Source of the DNA: an uncultured Thermoguttaceae bacterium
GTDB lineage: Bacteria; Planctomycetota; Planctomycetia; Pirellulales; Thermoguttaceae
Assembly: GCA_938084835.1 (NCBI GenBank)
Contig: CALKER010000006.1
Span: 930,001 to 994,000 of the forward strand
Direction of reading: 5' to 3'
Length of the DNA: 64,000 nt
The translations under genes and the position numbers were made by a program. Positions 19,234 through 28,629 of this stretch are shown here, piece by piece. How positions within the stretch are numbered: the stretch's first letter is position 1; each line of letters opens with the position of its first letter. The notes beneath the pieces were generated by a model. That model made no database searches. It worked only from the letters and a program-made list of their open reading frames with translations, and was not told where the DNA came from.

Positions 19234-20176
19234 GGCTTGTTTCCCCCAATTGCCAGTCACGTGCTGGCCCCGTAATAGACCCGCCTGCAAACGAGGCGGA
19301 TATTCAACTTTATCCCAAATTCCGAACCTTTAGACGCAAGGAAATTTTAAGCGGAGGAACTTGACCCTTCTCCCCAATTTCCACCAAAACTTTAGAGTTG
19401 CCATTGCTAATTGTATGCGCGCGGCACTTCGTTGACCGGGCAATGAGATTCAAGATCCGGATCCACATGCCATTTGAAGAAATTCCTTCTAGCGTTTCCA
19501 CCTTGCGAAGCCCGAGCAATCTGTTCCTTGGATGCATTTCGGCTGATTCAATCAACCGATTTAATTGGTCGGAAAGCTTCCTCGCCTTCAGGGCCGGTTT
19601 CGGCGAAACGAGCGTTCGATGGCATAACTCTGTGCAGCTCACTCGCACCCAGGTGGTACAAAGGATTCGACTCACAAGTCGGGAGGCCTGTCCTGCATGG
19701 GGCCAAGGCGTCTTCCTCAAAAGTTCTCCTTGGGTCGGAGCGATTAGCTAAATCCGGCAGTTTTACCGGAAGCGATGCGGAGGAACTCCACATGAAGGAG
19801 GGTGAAGGCAATTCAAAACTGCACGCGGTGAGGGGAAAGTGATCGACTGCCGCATCTCCGGCGCGGCTTCTTAAATATGGGCATCTTGACCGTTGCGGCT
19901 AAGGCGACCTGCAATTTTTCCATCCGGCTTGCAATTTCGGCTTTTCCTGGCAAAATTGAAATGGTAACTTTAAGGGGTGGCTAAAATCGCAAGCTTTCCA
20001 GAGCCAACGAGGCGAAGCTGCCATGTTTGATGGTTTTCGTGCCGGGTGCGAGGGCGCTTGTGAGAAGGCTCGGGCCGATCCAGAAAAGATGTCCCAGGTA
20101 GCCATAGGTTCCCAAGTCCGCTTGGTGCCTCGAGGTTTGGTTTAAAGCAGCATGGCAATCTTTGGGGGAACATGAC
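19234..20176. other. 0.94-kb divergent intergenic region
   Basis: Divergent promoters for the thioredoxin-NHL gene (minus) and the Gfo/Idh/MocA gene (plus) should be here. Frames such as 19398-19751 overlap one another on both strands and none has recognisable content. Confidence 0.5.
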
Positions 20177-21523
20177 ATGTGTCAAGTATTTTCAGCGAAG
20201 GATAGGCCGGGTGTAAATCAGTGCGTCTCTGGGGAGCAAAGTCGCCGAGGTTTTCTCAAGCAGGCAGGAGTGTCGGTTGGGGGCGCCTTAGCCGCCTGGA
20301 AATCGCCGTGGCTGGCTCGCGCCGCTCATGTTGGCGGGAGTGACATTCTTAAAGTTGGCTTAATCGGCTGCGGAGGCCGTGGAACCGGTGCCGTGGCCAA
20401 CGCCTTGGCAGCCGATCCCAATATTCAGATCACGGCCTTGGCGGATCTGTTCGAGGATCATGTCCTCAATTGCTGGGAACGGGTGAAGAAGCTGGATCCC
20501 AAACGTGTGGTGGTGGATCGGGACCATTGCTTTTCGGGCTTCGATTGTTATCGGCAACTCATCGACAGCGGCGTGGACGTAGTGCTTTTGTGTGAAGTCC
20601 CGCATTTCCGGCCTCGACACCTCCGTGCTTGCATCGAGGCTGGTAAACATGTTTTTTGCGAAAAGCCGGTAGCAGTCGATGCTCCTGGCGTCCGTTCCGT
20701 AATCGAATCGGCGGAGCTTGCCAAGCAAAAAGGCCTCTCCATTGTTTCCGGCCTTTGTTGGCGGTATCACTTCGCCGTTCAGGAGACGATTCAACGCGTG
20801 CTTGATGGTGCCATCGGGAAGATTATTGCTATTCAGGAGACGTATAACACTGGCCCAACTGGCCGCTCTGTACCTCGTCAACCCGGTTGGTCCGAGATGG
20901 AATATCAGATCCGCAATTGGTACTTCTTCACTTGGTTATCCGGAGACCACAATGTTGAGCAGCACATCCACAGCCTTGACAAAGGGTCGTGGGTGATGGG
21001 GGATCGGCCCCCTGTTCGTGCCTGGGGCATGGGCGGCCGACAAGTTCGTACTGACCCCAAATTCGGCGATATTTATGATCATCATGCCGTGGTTTATGAA
21101 TACGAGGACGGAACGCGGCTTTATTCGTATTGTCGACAAATGCCGGGCTGTTGGAATAGCACCGAGGATTGGTTTTTCGGTACCGAGGGAACGTGTAACG
21201 TGCTCAACGGTTTCCGTATTTCCGGCAAAGTTGAGTGGCGGTATCAAGGTCCCTCGTGCAATATGTACGAAGAGGAGCACAAAGTATTGTTTCAGTCGAT
21301 TCGTAATGGGCAACCAAAAAATGACGGTTGGTTCATGGCCTTAAGTACGATGCTGGCCATTATGGGGCGTATGGCCACTTACACCGGGAAGCTCATTTCA
21401 TGGGACGAGGCCTATAATTCTCAGCAGGCGTTGGTTCCGTCAGAGTACTCTTGGCAAGGGATTCCGCCGTCGGTACCCTTGCCCGACGGACGTTATCCCG
21501 TGGCGATGCCAGGTACCGCTTAG
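20177..21523 (+). CDS. Tat-exported Gfo/Idh/MocA family oxidoreductase
   Basis: An NAD(P)-dependent oxidoreductase-like protein of 448 residues. The start at 20177 has GGGGGAA six bases upstream. A twin-arginine signal is clear: SRRGFLKQAG followed by a hydrophobic stretch (about 24-50). The Rossmann part carries KVGLIGCGGRGTGAVANAL (about 54-72). The conserved EKP of the family occurs in HVFCEKPVAVD, and the C-terminal sheet domain contains WYFFTWLSGDHNVEQHIHSLD. Such exported Gfo/Idh/MocA proteins are expanded in planctomycetes and usually act on sugars or sugar acids. The next gene is another Tat substrate, suggesting a shared carbohydrate role. The substrate is unknown. Confidence 0.9.
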   Translation: MCQVFSAKDRPGVNQCVSGEQSRRGFLKQAGVSVGGALAAWKSPWLARAAHVGGSDILKVGLIGCGGRGTGAVANALAADPNIQITALADLFEDHVLNCWERVKKLDPKRVVVDRDHCFSGFDCYRQLIDSGVDVVLLCEVPHFRPRHLRACIEAGKHVFCEKPVAVDAPGVRSVIESAELAKQKGLSIVSGLCWRYHFAVQETIQRVLDGAIGKIIAIQETYNTGPTGRSVPRQPGWSEMEYQIRNWYFFTWLSGDHNVEQHIHSLDKGSWVMGDRPPVRAWGMGGRQVRTDPKFGDIYDHHAVVYEYEDGTRLYSYCRQMPGCWNSTEDWFFGTEGTCNVLNGFRISGKVEWRYQGPSCNMYEEEHKVLFQSIRNGQPKNDGWFMALSTMLAIMGRMATYTGKLISWDEAYNSQQALVPSEYSWQGIPPSVPLPDGRYPVAMPGTA

Positions 21524-21702
21524 AAGCCTACAGGACATAAGCTTAATCTTCGCGTTTTGCCGCGGTAGACCCGTGTAAATAACGGGAAAGGGTCGCGGAA
21601 GTGGTGTGGCGGTGCTTGTCGTAAACAAGCTCGGGCAGGTTGGTGCGGATGGATGTGTGGCGGAATTGATTAACTACCTTCAACATGGTGGAGGTCGCGC
21701 TT

Positions 21703-23133
21703 ATGTGTGAACATTGTAATCGTCGCGAGTTCCTTGAAGCCAGCGGCTTAGGTAGCCTCATTCTTACTTCCTTTACCGGGTCTTATGCTTGGGCTGAAGA
21801 CATTCCTCCCCGGAAACGCCAGAAGGCTCGAATCTGCGTGATTTTCGCAGGAAACCCCGGGCCGGCCGACCGCGGCTGGAATATGGACGCAGAGCAGATG
21901 ACCACTGCCCAGGCTCAACTGAAGAGCCTCGAAGAAAAGCTAGGAAATATTGAGCTTGTTATCGGCCAATCGCGGGGACCGGAAGAAACGGTGTCGCTTC
22001 TGGAAAAAACAGGCCCCGGCTGCCCAGTACTAATCCTCAACATGCATATCGGTGCCCTTTTGCGGATGGTTGACCCGGTGTTGAAAGGGGGCCATCCTAC
22101 GGTGGTCTTCTCCCTTCCAGCAAGCGGACATGACTGGATGTATCCGCCCCGTTGGCAAAGCCAGGGTTATCCGGTCACTCTTCTGGCAAGCAGCGACTGG
22201 TCAGAGTTGGAGCGGGCCTTACGACTATTACGTGTAATTCCCTTAATGCAGCAGACTAGGATTTTGCTGTTTCCGCCTGCTCGCGGCACGCCACCCGCAT
22301 GTTCACCCGAGCAGGTTAAAGCAAAGTTTGGGGCCGAAGTGGTCGCCGTCGCTCAGGAACGGTTCGACCAAATGTTAAGCGAGGTGGATGAGCGGCTTGT
22401 TCAGGCAGAGGCCGAAAAGTGGGCTCAAAACGCTAAGGGAATCATCGAGCCTACGGAAGAAGACATCTGGAAGGCTGCACGGGTCAGTATCGCCCTTCAA
22501 AAGCTCATGGAAGTTGAGCAGGCCGACGGCGTGGCGGTCGGCACCTGCATGGGTTGGCTTCCGCGCGGTTTTCCGTGCCTGGGATTCACCCGGCTTCGGG
22601 ATCGGGGCTTACCGGCTTCTTGCGAGGGCGACATGGATTCGTTGCTTACAATGTTGATTATGGGATATGCCTTTGATTTGCCCGGCTTTCAGGGTAATGC
22701 CACCTTTGATACGGCTAAGAATGCGTTGTGGACTGCTCATTGCACCGCACCTTTGAAGATGTGGGGTGCCGATGGTCCGGAGGCACCCTATCTCTTGCGG
22801 GGGCACTCCGAGGTTGGCGGCAGCGGCTGTGTGCCGGAAGTTCAGTATCCCGTTGGTCAGCCCGTCACCCGCATGAAGTTGATCAATTTGGATACTGTCC
22901 TTTTGTCCACGGCCGAAATCATCGAGGTACCAGAAAAATCTTTCCGCGCTTGCCGAAGCCAGATTGTGACGCGGGTCAAGGATGCCGCAAAAATGATGTT
23001 CAATTGGGGCGGCGGGGTGCTCGAGGGGGATATGATGACCCTTCTCCACCGAGTGGTGTTCTTCGGCGATCATGCCCAAAGCGTTCGTCATTTGGCCCAC
23101 CTCATGAAGCTTAAAGTGGTCGAGGAGGGTTGA
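21703..23133 (+). CDS. Tat-exported L-fucose/L-arabinose isomerase-like protein
   Basis: A 476-residue protein. I start at ATG 21703, with GGTGGAGG about 10 bases upstream. A twin-arginine signal (NRREFLEASGLG, then a hydrophobic run ending near SYAWAED) shows export. The body resembles the L-fucose isomerase-like fold: the N-terminal sugar-binding-like domain (about 42-190), a hinge, and a C-terminal part with CMGWLPRGFPCLGFTRLRDRGLPASCEGDMDSLLTML, which matches the E...D region that binds metal in fucose isomerases. It may not have isomerase activity. Together with the upstream Gfo/Idh/MocA gene it is likely part of an exported sugar-processing set. Confidence 0.82.
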   Translation: MCEHCNRREFLEASGLGSLILTSFTGSYAWAEDIPPRKRQKARICVIFAGNPGPADRGWNMDAEQMTTAQAQLKSLEEKLGNIELVIGQSRGPEETVSLLEKTGPGCPVLILNMHIGALLRMVDPVLKGGHPTVVFSLPASGHDWMYPPRWQSQGYPVTLLASSDWSELERALRLLRVIPLMQQTRILLFPPARGTPPACSPEQVKAKFGAEVVAVAQERFDQMLSEVDERLVQAEAEKWAQNAKGIIEPTEEDIWKAARVSIALQKLMEVEQADGVAVGTCMGWLPRGFPCLGFTRLRDRGLPASCEGDMDSLLTMLIMGYAFDLPGFQGNATFDTAKNALWTAHCTAPLKMWGADGPEAPYLLRGHSEVGGSGCVPEVQYPVGQPVTRMKLINLDTVLLSTAEIIEVPEKSFRACRSQIVTRVKDAAKMMFNWGGGVLEGDMMTLLHRVVFFGDHAQSVRHLAHLMKLKVVEEG

Positions 23134-23190
23134 TCACAGAACGCGCCGCCTAGCCACAATCAGGCACCAGCTGGTGTAACGGTGACAATG

Positions 23191-23240
23191 CGCCGGCTAC
23201 CCTCGCGCCCCTTTGGGCATGCAGGCGCGGGGAGCCGGCG
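23191..23240. terminator. Bidirectional terminator hairpin between convergent genes
   Basis: A long inverted repeat (CGCCGGCT...CTCGCGCC with GGCGCGGGG...AGCCGGCG, loop about 14 bases) followed by TTTATT on the plus strand. It lies between a plus-strand gene ending at 23133 and the minus-strand prs gene ending at 23269. It is well placed to end transcription from both sides. The T-run is short, so efficiency is uncertain. Confidence 0.65.
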
Positions 23241-23268
23241 TTTATTAGCGATCCTGCTCCACCCGCGA

Positions 23269-24261
23269 TTATGCAAACGCCGTCTCGAAAAGATGACTGA
23301 CGGATTCGTTCAGATGAATCCGTTTGATGGCTTCGGCTAGTAGCTGCGATACGCTGAGGATTTCCATGTTTGGTAACTGGCGATCCGGAGTGATAGGGAT
23401 CGAATCGGTAATGATAACTTTTTGGGCAGGACAGGTGCGGAGTCTTTCCACAGCCCCTTTGCAAAGCACCCCATGAGTGGCAGCTAGATAGATTTCCCGG
23501 GCGCCGGCAGCGTGGACAACCTCGGCGGCCCCGCAGATGGACTGGGCCGTGCTAATCATATCGTCGAAAAGGAGAGCTACTTTGCCGGTAATTGGGCCGC
23601 CAATCAGGTGAGCCTGTGTCACATTGTCGCCTTGACGGCGTTTGTCGATAACGGCCAGGGGGGCACTGAGGTATCTGGCGTGCATTAAGGCGCGTTTAAT
23701 GCTCCCCTCGTCGGGGCTTACCACCACCACTTCGCTCGGGCTCAGTCCCAAATCGCGAAAATAGCGGTGGAAAACCGGTGCTGCATATAAATGGTCGACG
23801 GGTATATCGAAGAAGCCCTGAATCTGTGGACTGTGAAGATCCATGGTGAGTACGCGGTTGGCACCTGCCTGGCTAATCAGGTTAGCCACCAGTTTGGCGG
23901 TGATCGGAACTCTTCCTGCTTCCTTCCGATCCTGCCGGGCGTAACCGAAGTAAGGAATAACCGCTGTGATCCGCCCGGCACTAGCCCGCCGAAATGAATC
24001 AATCATGATGAGAAGTTCCATCAAGTTCTGATTTACTGGCGGGCAAGTCGGCTGAATGATGAACACATCCCGACCGCGGACATTGTTTTCGATCTTACAG
24101 TGCACCTCTCCGTCCGGGAAGTCTGTGATCGTAACGCGGCCGACGCAGGTCTTGCGGTGAAGACATCCCCGATTCAACTCTTCATCGAGAAACTGACAAA
24201 CTTTGCGCGCTAGAGGCTCGTTTGCTCGACCCCAAAAAACTTTGAGTTCGTCGCTCATCAT
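23269..24261 (-). CDS. prs: Ribose-phosphate pyrophosphokinase (PRPP synthetase)
   Basis: Makes phosphoribosyl pyrophosphate from ribose 5-phosphate and ATP for nucleotide, His and Trp synthesis in the cytoplasm. The 330 residues show the family order: FWGRANEPLARKV, FPDGEVHCKIENNVRG, the flexible-loop region YFGYARQDRKEAG, VLTMDLHSPQIQGFFDIPVDHLYA, and the PRPP-binding loop VALLFDDMISTAQS. Length and motifs match the class I type. ATGATG starts the gene, preceded by GGGGAAGG. A P-II gene lies 440 bases upstream on the same strand. Confidence 0.96.
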   Translation of the reverse strand: MMSDELKVFWGRANEPLARKVCQFLDEELNRGCLHRKTCVGRVTITDFPDGEVHCKIENNVRGRDVFIIQPTCPPVNQNLMELLIMIDSFRRASAGRITAVIPYFGYARQDRKEAGRVPITAKLVANLISQAGANRVLTMDLHSPQIQGFFDIPVDHLYAAPVFHRYFRDLGLSPSEVVVVSPDEGSIKRALMHARYLSAPLAVIDKRRQGDNVTQAHLIGGPITGKVALLFDDMISTAQSICGAAEVVHAAGAREIYLAATHGVLCKGAVERLRTCPAQKVIITDSIPITPDRQLPNMEILSVSQLLAEAIKRIHLNESVSHLFETAFA

Positions 24262-24704
24262 GGAACCTTCCCCGCTCTACGGGCCGCCACTGGGCAGCCA
24301 AAGCGACCACCCACGTTTTTACGTGCCCGCCCACCCTCTGGGTGGAGAACCCATCTTGTCCCGTCTACATCTTGGCCAAGCGATTTCACCAAATTAAATT
24401 TAACGTGGCTGGTCTTCCCATGAATAGGGCTTGTCGTAACGGCTCGGAGTGAACCGCCCCCAATGACGAAAGCAACCGACGCATTAGGCAATGGCTTGTA
24501 GCGTCAACGGTTCCGATTCCAAAACCCTAACTGACTGGTAAAAGTTAGGTTTCCGACCTTGAAATGCTGGGCCGGACGGATTACCACGGAAAGGAATATC
24601 GAAGCTATGAAGCTATGAGGACTGGACACCACACCGGTTACCAACAGCTTTTTCTGCGAAGTCTCAAACCAAGAGATTGCATACTTCGGCCATAAGAGGC
24701 AAGA
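24262..24704. other. Gene-free region between P-II and prs
   Basis: No open frame of interest. It probably carries the prs promoter on the minus strand; no clear consensus boxes could be fixed. Confidence 0.45.
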
Positions 24705-25049
24705 TCATATTGCCGAGGGCCCACGCTCGCCTGTACGGATTCGAATACAATCTTCCAGCGGCAAAACGAAGATTTTCCCATTACCCGTCTGCCCGGGCAC
24801 GGACGACTTACAGGCTCTCATAATGGCGTTAACCGTGGGCTCCACGAATTCGTCGTTGACACCGATCATAAGTTGCACTTTGCGGAAAAGCCCGGAAGCC
24901 ACATCTCCAGTACGCGAACTCGCAGCCAGTTGATCGCGTCCGGAGCCTTGGACATCGATTACCGTTAGCCGAAACACTTCAGCCTCTGCCAATGCGGCCT
25001 TGACTGCTTCCAATCGATCTGGGGGAACTATTGCGATCACAAGCTTCAC
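24705..25049 (-). CDS. Atypical P-II family signal protein
   Basis: A 114-residue protein with the P-II ferredoxin-like fold: start MKLVIAIVPPDRLEAVKAALAEA, middle strand KVQLMIGVND, and the C-terminal signature GNGKIFVLPLEDCIRIRTGERG (nucleotide-binding). The T-loop (about 36-58: GSGRDQLAASSRTGDVASGL) has no Tyr and lacks the usual QKGHTELYRGAEY string, so uridylylation at the classic site is impossible. P-II proteins sense ATP/ADP and 2-oxoglutarate and normally control ammonium uptake or glutamine synthetase. No amtB or gln gene is in the window. It may be a divergent P-II-like protein acting on another target. The start is at a clear ATG with 'GGGGGAACTATTGCG' internal to the frame. Confidence 0.82.
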   Translation of the reverse strand: MKLVIAIVPPDRLEAVKAALAEAEVFRLTVIDVQGSGRDQLAASSRTGDVASGLFRKVQLMIGVNDEFVEPTVNAIMRACKSSVPGQTGNGKIFVLPLEDCIRIRTGERGPSAI

Positions 25050-26103
25050 GGGTAGTCGAACCTCGCTTGCCGATCCGGTTACTTCTTCTGTCTTCTGATG
25101 TCTCGTCCTTGCAGGTCCCGGACCGAGGATCTTATAAAGCCCCTAATCGAGGACGCGAGGGTTTCGTCCCCGCAAGTCCCGAACCCAGGCCCGTGGCATG
25201 CCGGTACTGGCTAGGGCTAGAGACCTGCCTTACGGTCCCCCGAGTGGGGAGTCGTTTTGCCACCGCGTCAATGTCGGTACAAGCTAGTCGATCGGTTTTT
25301 GCCCGACCCCATTTACCTGAGGGGCTGAGAGCCACAATTTCACTTTTTCCTTGCTTAAAATCTTTACTTTGGGGCCGACTAATCTACGATAACGCCTGCA
25401 ATTTTCTCAGCCGGCTTACCCCAAAACCTGATTTTTCATTTTCCGTTGGTGTTCGGTAAAATCCAAGAGCCTCACTACTAGTCTGGCAAGGTGGCGCGTT
25501 GTGTCCGGAACCAACAAGTTTTGCGTGACCTCATTATGCGCCATGAGAGAGACCTCAAGAAAGCGGATGCCGAAAGTGCCCTTTCCTCCGCGGATGGCCT
25601 TATCCGATTTGCGATACCGTTTCGGAGGGCGGCCCTCGCTTACCGATTACCTAAATTAAGCCGGTTTGTTTTTACTCTCCCGAACGTGAAGCTCCAACCT
25701 CCGTGCCATGTGACGTGGCCGGCCCAAAGCCGCCCGCATCGCCCTTTCGTTGTACCCCATTCCAAAGCGGGCAAAAAGCTCAGCAAGCTATGCCCCAGAG
25801 AATTTGCCCAGTCAATGCGAACATCCCACTTGCTGGTGACCGGGCGATCCCAAATCACGCCACAGGCTGGTGTCGTCGTAGCGCATCTCCAGCCCCTGGC
25901 TTGGGGCCTCGAGGCTTTCTTACGTTTTGAGGGAAGGCGCCGAGGTACTTACCTGAGTGTTTTCTTTAATAATCTAACGGTGAAGCTCGAAGGAGACGAT
26001 AAGGTTAGATGGCAGGGTGATTTCCTGGTAACCCGAGTGGAGTTTTTTGAAACACACTTTAGGCAGAATAGTTGCAGAATTAAATTGACAAGGATGGGAA
26101 AAA
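25050..26103. other. Divergent region between P-II (minus) and a small exported protein (plus)
   Basis: The largest frame (25491-26126, plus, 211 residues) has no recognisable domain and overlaps the start of the next gene; I do not accept it. An imperfect direct repeat lies at 25103-25128 and 25164-25189 (21 of 26 bases identical), upstream of the P-II gene, and could be an operator. Confidence 0.45.
25103..25189. repeat. Imperfect 26-bp direct repeat upstream of the P-II gene
   Basis: Two copies begin TCGTCC and end with AGG; 21 of 26 positions match and the copies are 61 bases apart. They lie 54-140 bases upstream of the P-II ATG on the minus strand. It might be a protein-binding site. 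Chance similarity cannot be excluded. Confidence 0.35.
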
Positions 26104-26628
26104 ATGAAAGCAGGAAGCCTCGTTAAACAAATCGTGGCTGTTGCTCTTGTGGTGAGTTTTTGCCTTCCGCGGGGGATCCTGTGGGCTGCCAGTTCTCCGC
26201 GGCCCACAACCTTCGATTTAGCCCTTCAGAGAGACGGTCTTTTGGTGGGGCAAGTTATCGATGCGAACGGTATGCCGCAGGCACACGTTCCGGTAACTTT
26301 GTATGCCGATAACCGTGAGCTGGGGAGTACCACCACCAACGACCAGGGAGTTTTCGCATTTGAGGGGGTGAGAAGCGGCGTGTACACGATAGCCGCAGCC
26401 GACGGCGTAGCTCAGTACCGGGTGTGGCAGCCACGCCTAGCTCCTCCCGGAGCAGCCCAGAATGCCGTTGTCGTGGCCCGGCAGGATCTCACCCGAGGGC
26501 AAGTTCCGGGTCGTCTTGGGATGTTCCTCTCGCGGCCACTGGTGATCGCCGGTGTAGTTGCCGCCGCCATTGCTATCCCACTGGCGATTGCTTTGAGCGA
26601 TGATGAGGAAGCTCCGGCCACTCCGTAA
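26104..26628 (+). CDS. Exported protein with carboxypeptidase regulatory-like domain
   Basis: A 174-residue protein with a signal peptide (about 1-29, IVAVALVVSFCLPRGILWA). A small beta-sandwich follows (about 38-100: GLLVGQVIDANGMPQAHVPVTLYADNR...TTTNDQGVFAFEGVRSGVYTI), the typical carboxypeptidase regulatory-like / CNA-B-type domain. One C-terminal transmembrane helix (about 143-163, LVIAGVVAAAIAIPLAIAL) and an acidic tail (DDEEAPATP) finish it. Probably a cell-surface or periplasmic anchor/assembly protein. Found alone. A terminator lies 270 bases downstream. Confidence 0.8.
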   Translation: MKAGSLVKQIVAVALVVSFCLPRGILWAASSPRPTTFDLALQRDGLLVGQVIDANGMPQAHVPVTLYADNRELGSTTTNDQGVFAFEGVRSGVYTIAAADGVAQYRVWQPRLAPPGAAQNAVVVARQDLTRGQVPGRLGMFLSRPLVIAGVVAAAIAIPLAIALSDDEEAPATP

Positions 26629-26948
26629 CTTCGCTCGCCGAAAGGTTGCAGGGCCCTGCAAGATATTTCTTCGCAACCTCAGCGTGCTTCAAGAAGCCCA
26701 GTCGTTATCACCAGAAGGAACTCCCATCGTTTGGGAGCGGTTAAGAGGTGGCGAGCGTGGCGGGGTCAAACGTTTGGATCGGCAAAACCTCATGGGGGAA
26801 CGCTTAAGGAATTTAGGCTAACGTTTCCTGCAACCAATTTTGCCGGCCATCCCCTGTGGGGTTTTGCCGACTGAGAAAAATCAATTGGCCATCTTTGCCC
26901 CGGTGGCTCTCTACCACCGGCTTTTTTGTTTGACGGCCCAAATCATCG
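26629..26948. other. Convergent intergenic region
   Basis: No gene. It holds the plus-strand terminator listed below and the 3' end of the SPOUT methyltransferase on the opposite strand. Confidence 0.5.
26900..26930 (+). terminator. Rho-independent terminator
   Basis: CCGGTGG / CCACCGG with a seven-base loop, followed by CTTTTTTGTTTG. It ends the plus-strand transcript of the exported protein at 26104-26628. On the minus strand there is no T-run, so it acts one way. Confidence 0.8.
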
Positions 26949-27782
26949 TCAAGGAAGACTCGCGATACTGCGGTCAATTCCCCGTGCGGCGCGCTGACGA
27001 AGTGCCTCATACATAAATAGAGCTGCGGCTACAGAAACGTTGAGACTGTCCGCTCTTCCGCACATCGGAATCCGTGCACGCTCGGTAGAAATTCTCCTCC
27101 ACGCACTTGACAAACCTGAATGTTCTGCCCCTAAAACTATAGCAACCGGACGCGACAAATCGATTTCCCAAAGAGTTTTTGAACCGGAGGGGTCTGCAGC
27201 CACTATCGCAAGCCCAACCTTTTGGCACCACTGAACCGTCTCCTCCGTACAGGCGATATAAAAAGGCACGGTAAAGACCGTCCCCAAACTGGCGCGGATA
27301 ACGTTGGGATTCCACGGATCACACGGTGCGCCGGCGATCACCACTGCGTCGATCCCCGCGGCCTCGGCCGAGCGGAATATCGCCCCGAGATTGCCCGGTT
27401 TTTCTATTCCTTCAACCACCACTAGGGACCCTCCTTGCCACTGTTCCGGCGAGGGTAACGGACGGCTGACTGTCTCGACAACCGCTAGGATCCCGTCGCG
27501 TCGATCCCCATAAGCCAGTTTTTCGTAAACATCTAATGTGACCTCGAATCTTCCCCCTGGCGGTACTTGCAGCCGGTCGGCTAATGCCTCAGCAATTGCC
27601 TTTTGGCACCCTTGAGGACAAAAAAACAGCTTGCGGGCTCTCCACCCTCCCATAGCAGCCTGTGTTAGCTCCCGGACGCCCTCGGCTATGGTGAGGTGGG
27701 AGAACTCCCTTCTGCTCCTGTCCCGGAGCCTGCGTACCGCTTTGATCCGCGGATTTTGCCCACTCGTGATACGCTCCCACAC
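26949..27782 (-). CDS. SPOUT-class RNA 2'-O-methyltransferase, TrmH/SpoU family
   Basis: A 277-residue RNA methyltransferase. N-terminal residues form an L30e-like substrate-binding domain (ITSGQNPRIKAVRRLRDRSRREF...). The SPOUT domain has motif 1 KPGNLGAIFRSAEAAG, motif 2 VLGAEHSGLS and motif 3 RIPMCGRADSLNVSVAAALFMYEA. I start at the GTG at 27782 because AAGGGAG lies eight bases upstream; the in-frame ATG at 27830 would add 16 residues. The rRNA or tRNA target cannot be read from sequence. Confidence 0.9.
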   Translation of the reverse strand: MWERITSGQNPRIKAVRRLRDRSRREFSHLTIAEGVRELTQAAMGGWRARKLFFCPQGCQKAIAEALADRLQVPPGGRFEVTLDVYEKLAYGDRRDGILAVVETVSRPLPSPEQWQGGSLVVVEGIEKPGNLGAIFRSAEAAGIDAVVIAGAPCDPWNPNVIRASLGTVFTVPFYIACTEETVQWCQKVGLAIVAADPSGSKTLWEIDLSRPVAIVLGAEHSGLSSAWRRISTERARIPMCGRADSLNVSVAAALFMYEALRQRAARGIDRSIASLP

Positions 27783-28629
27783 GGAGCACACTCCCTTATC
27801 CCAGGTTGGTCGATGATGCGTGTACCACACAAATCATTGTTGTCCAGGCGACTTTTTGTTGCTGGGGCGACCTTAAAGTCCCAAGGAATTCCGCAATATA
27901 CGAGAAGGTTATCCGCCGGCTACATTTTAATGAGAATGTATCGAAATGAGGTTAGTCTTACCAATCGAGAGTGGTCCGTTCTAACGTGACCACGATCCGA
28001 TTGCTCACAGTTTTGCTGAGCTTGGTTTACTTACCTATCTGCTTGGTTAGGTAGACCCAACGATTGCGTCATTTTAATCCTCTGATGAAATGGGAGGTAA
28101 AATGCCATTCTTAAGGCGGCTCCTGGATTACACTGGCGTTCGCGTTGGCCTTTGAGAAGACCAAAAGCCTGAAGTCCTGAAATTGCTTAAGTCCGGTGCA
28201 GCCGGACCTGCTACATCTCTATCCCGTCTGCAATCGGCAATTCGCCTCCCTCATTCTCTGGGCGGGTTCGGCCTACTTCCTGCAAAGATTCGTTTAGTGG
28301 TGCGCGGAACCGGCCCTCGCGAGCCTTTTTCGCATTCTTGAAGGCCACATTCCCGAGGTTGAAAGGCGCAGTGCTGGGGACCCGCCGGACGAAACCGTAA
28401 GCACATCGCTACCCAGTGGCACAATCTTAGGACCGGATCTGACCCAGGGGGCCAGGGTACGCCCCTTGCGAGGGAAAAAAGATAAAGAAACATAAAGTAG
28501 GTCTCGCGGGTCGTCGATATAGGAAACAAATCACCTCCCCTTAACCTCAGTTTTTGAATCGTTCCCGCGATATTTTTCCCGCCGGGCCGAGAATGTCCGT
28601 ATTTTTATTTTCGAGAAAGGAGTCCGACC
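27783..28629. other. 0.85-kb divergent region with a small SD-led reading frame
   Basis: Mostly without genes. It includes promoters for the SPOUT methyltransferase (minus) and the surface protein (plus). At 28102 a very short frame follows a strong Shine-Dalgarno sequence (listed separately). An inverted repeat-like TACCTA/TAGGTA occurs at about 28033-28051. Confidence 0.45.
28102..28155 (+). CDS. Possible 17-residue leader peptide or start of a decayed gene
   Basis: An ATG follows GGGAGGTAA with good spacing and encodes MPFLRRLLDYTGVRVGL before a TGA. The same frame then stays open for about 60 more codons (EDQKPEVLKLLKSG... onward). It could be a leader peptide, the start of a pseudogene with an in-frame stop, or chance. 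No family is recognised. Confidence 0.25.
   Translation: MPFLRRLLDYTGVRVGL

Noticed and set aside
25491..26126. 211-residue plus-strand frame before the carboxypeptidase-like protein
   Set aside because: No domain, odd composition (rich in Arg, His, Pro), overlaps the start of a well supported gene in another frame and has no ribosome binding site.
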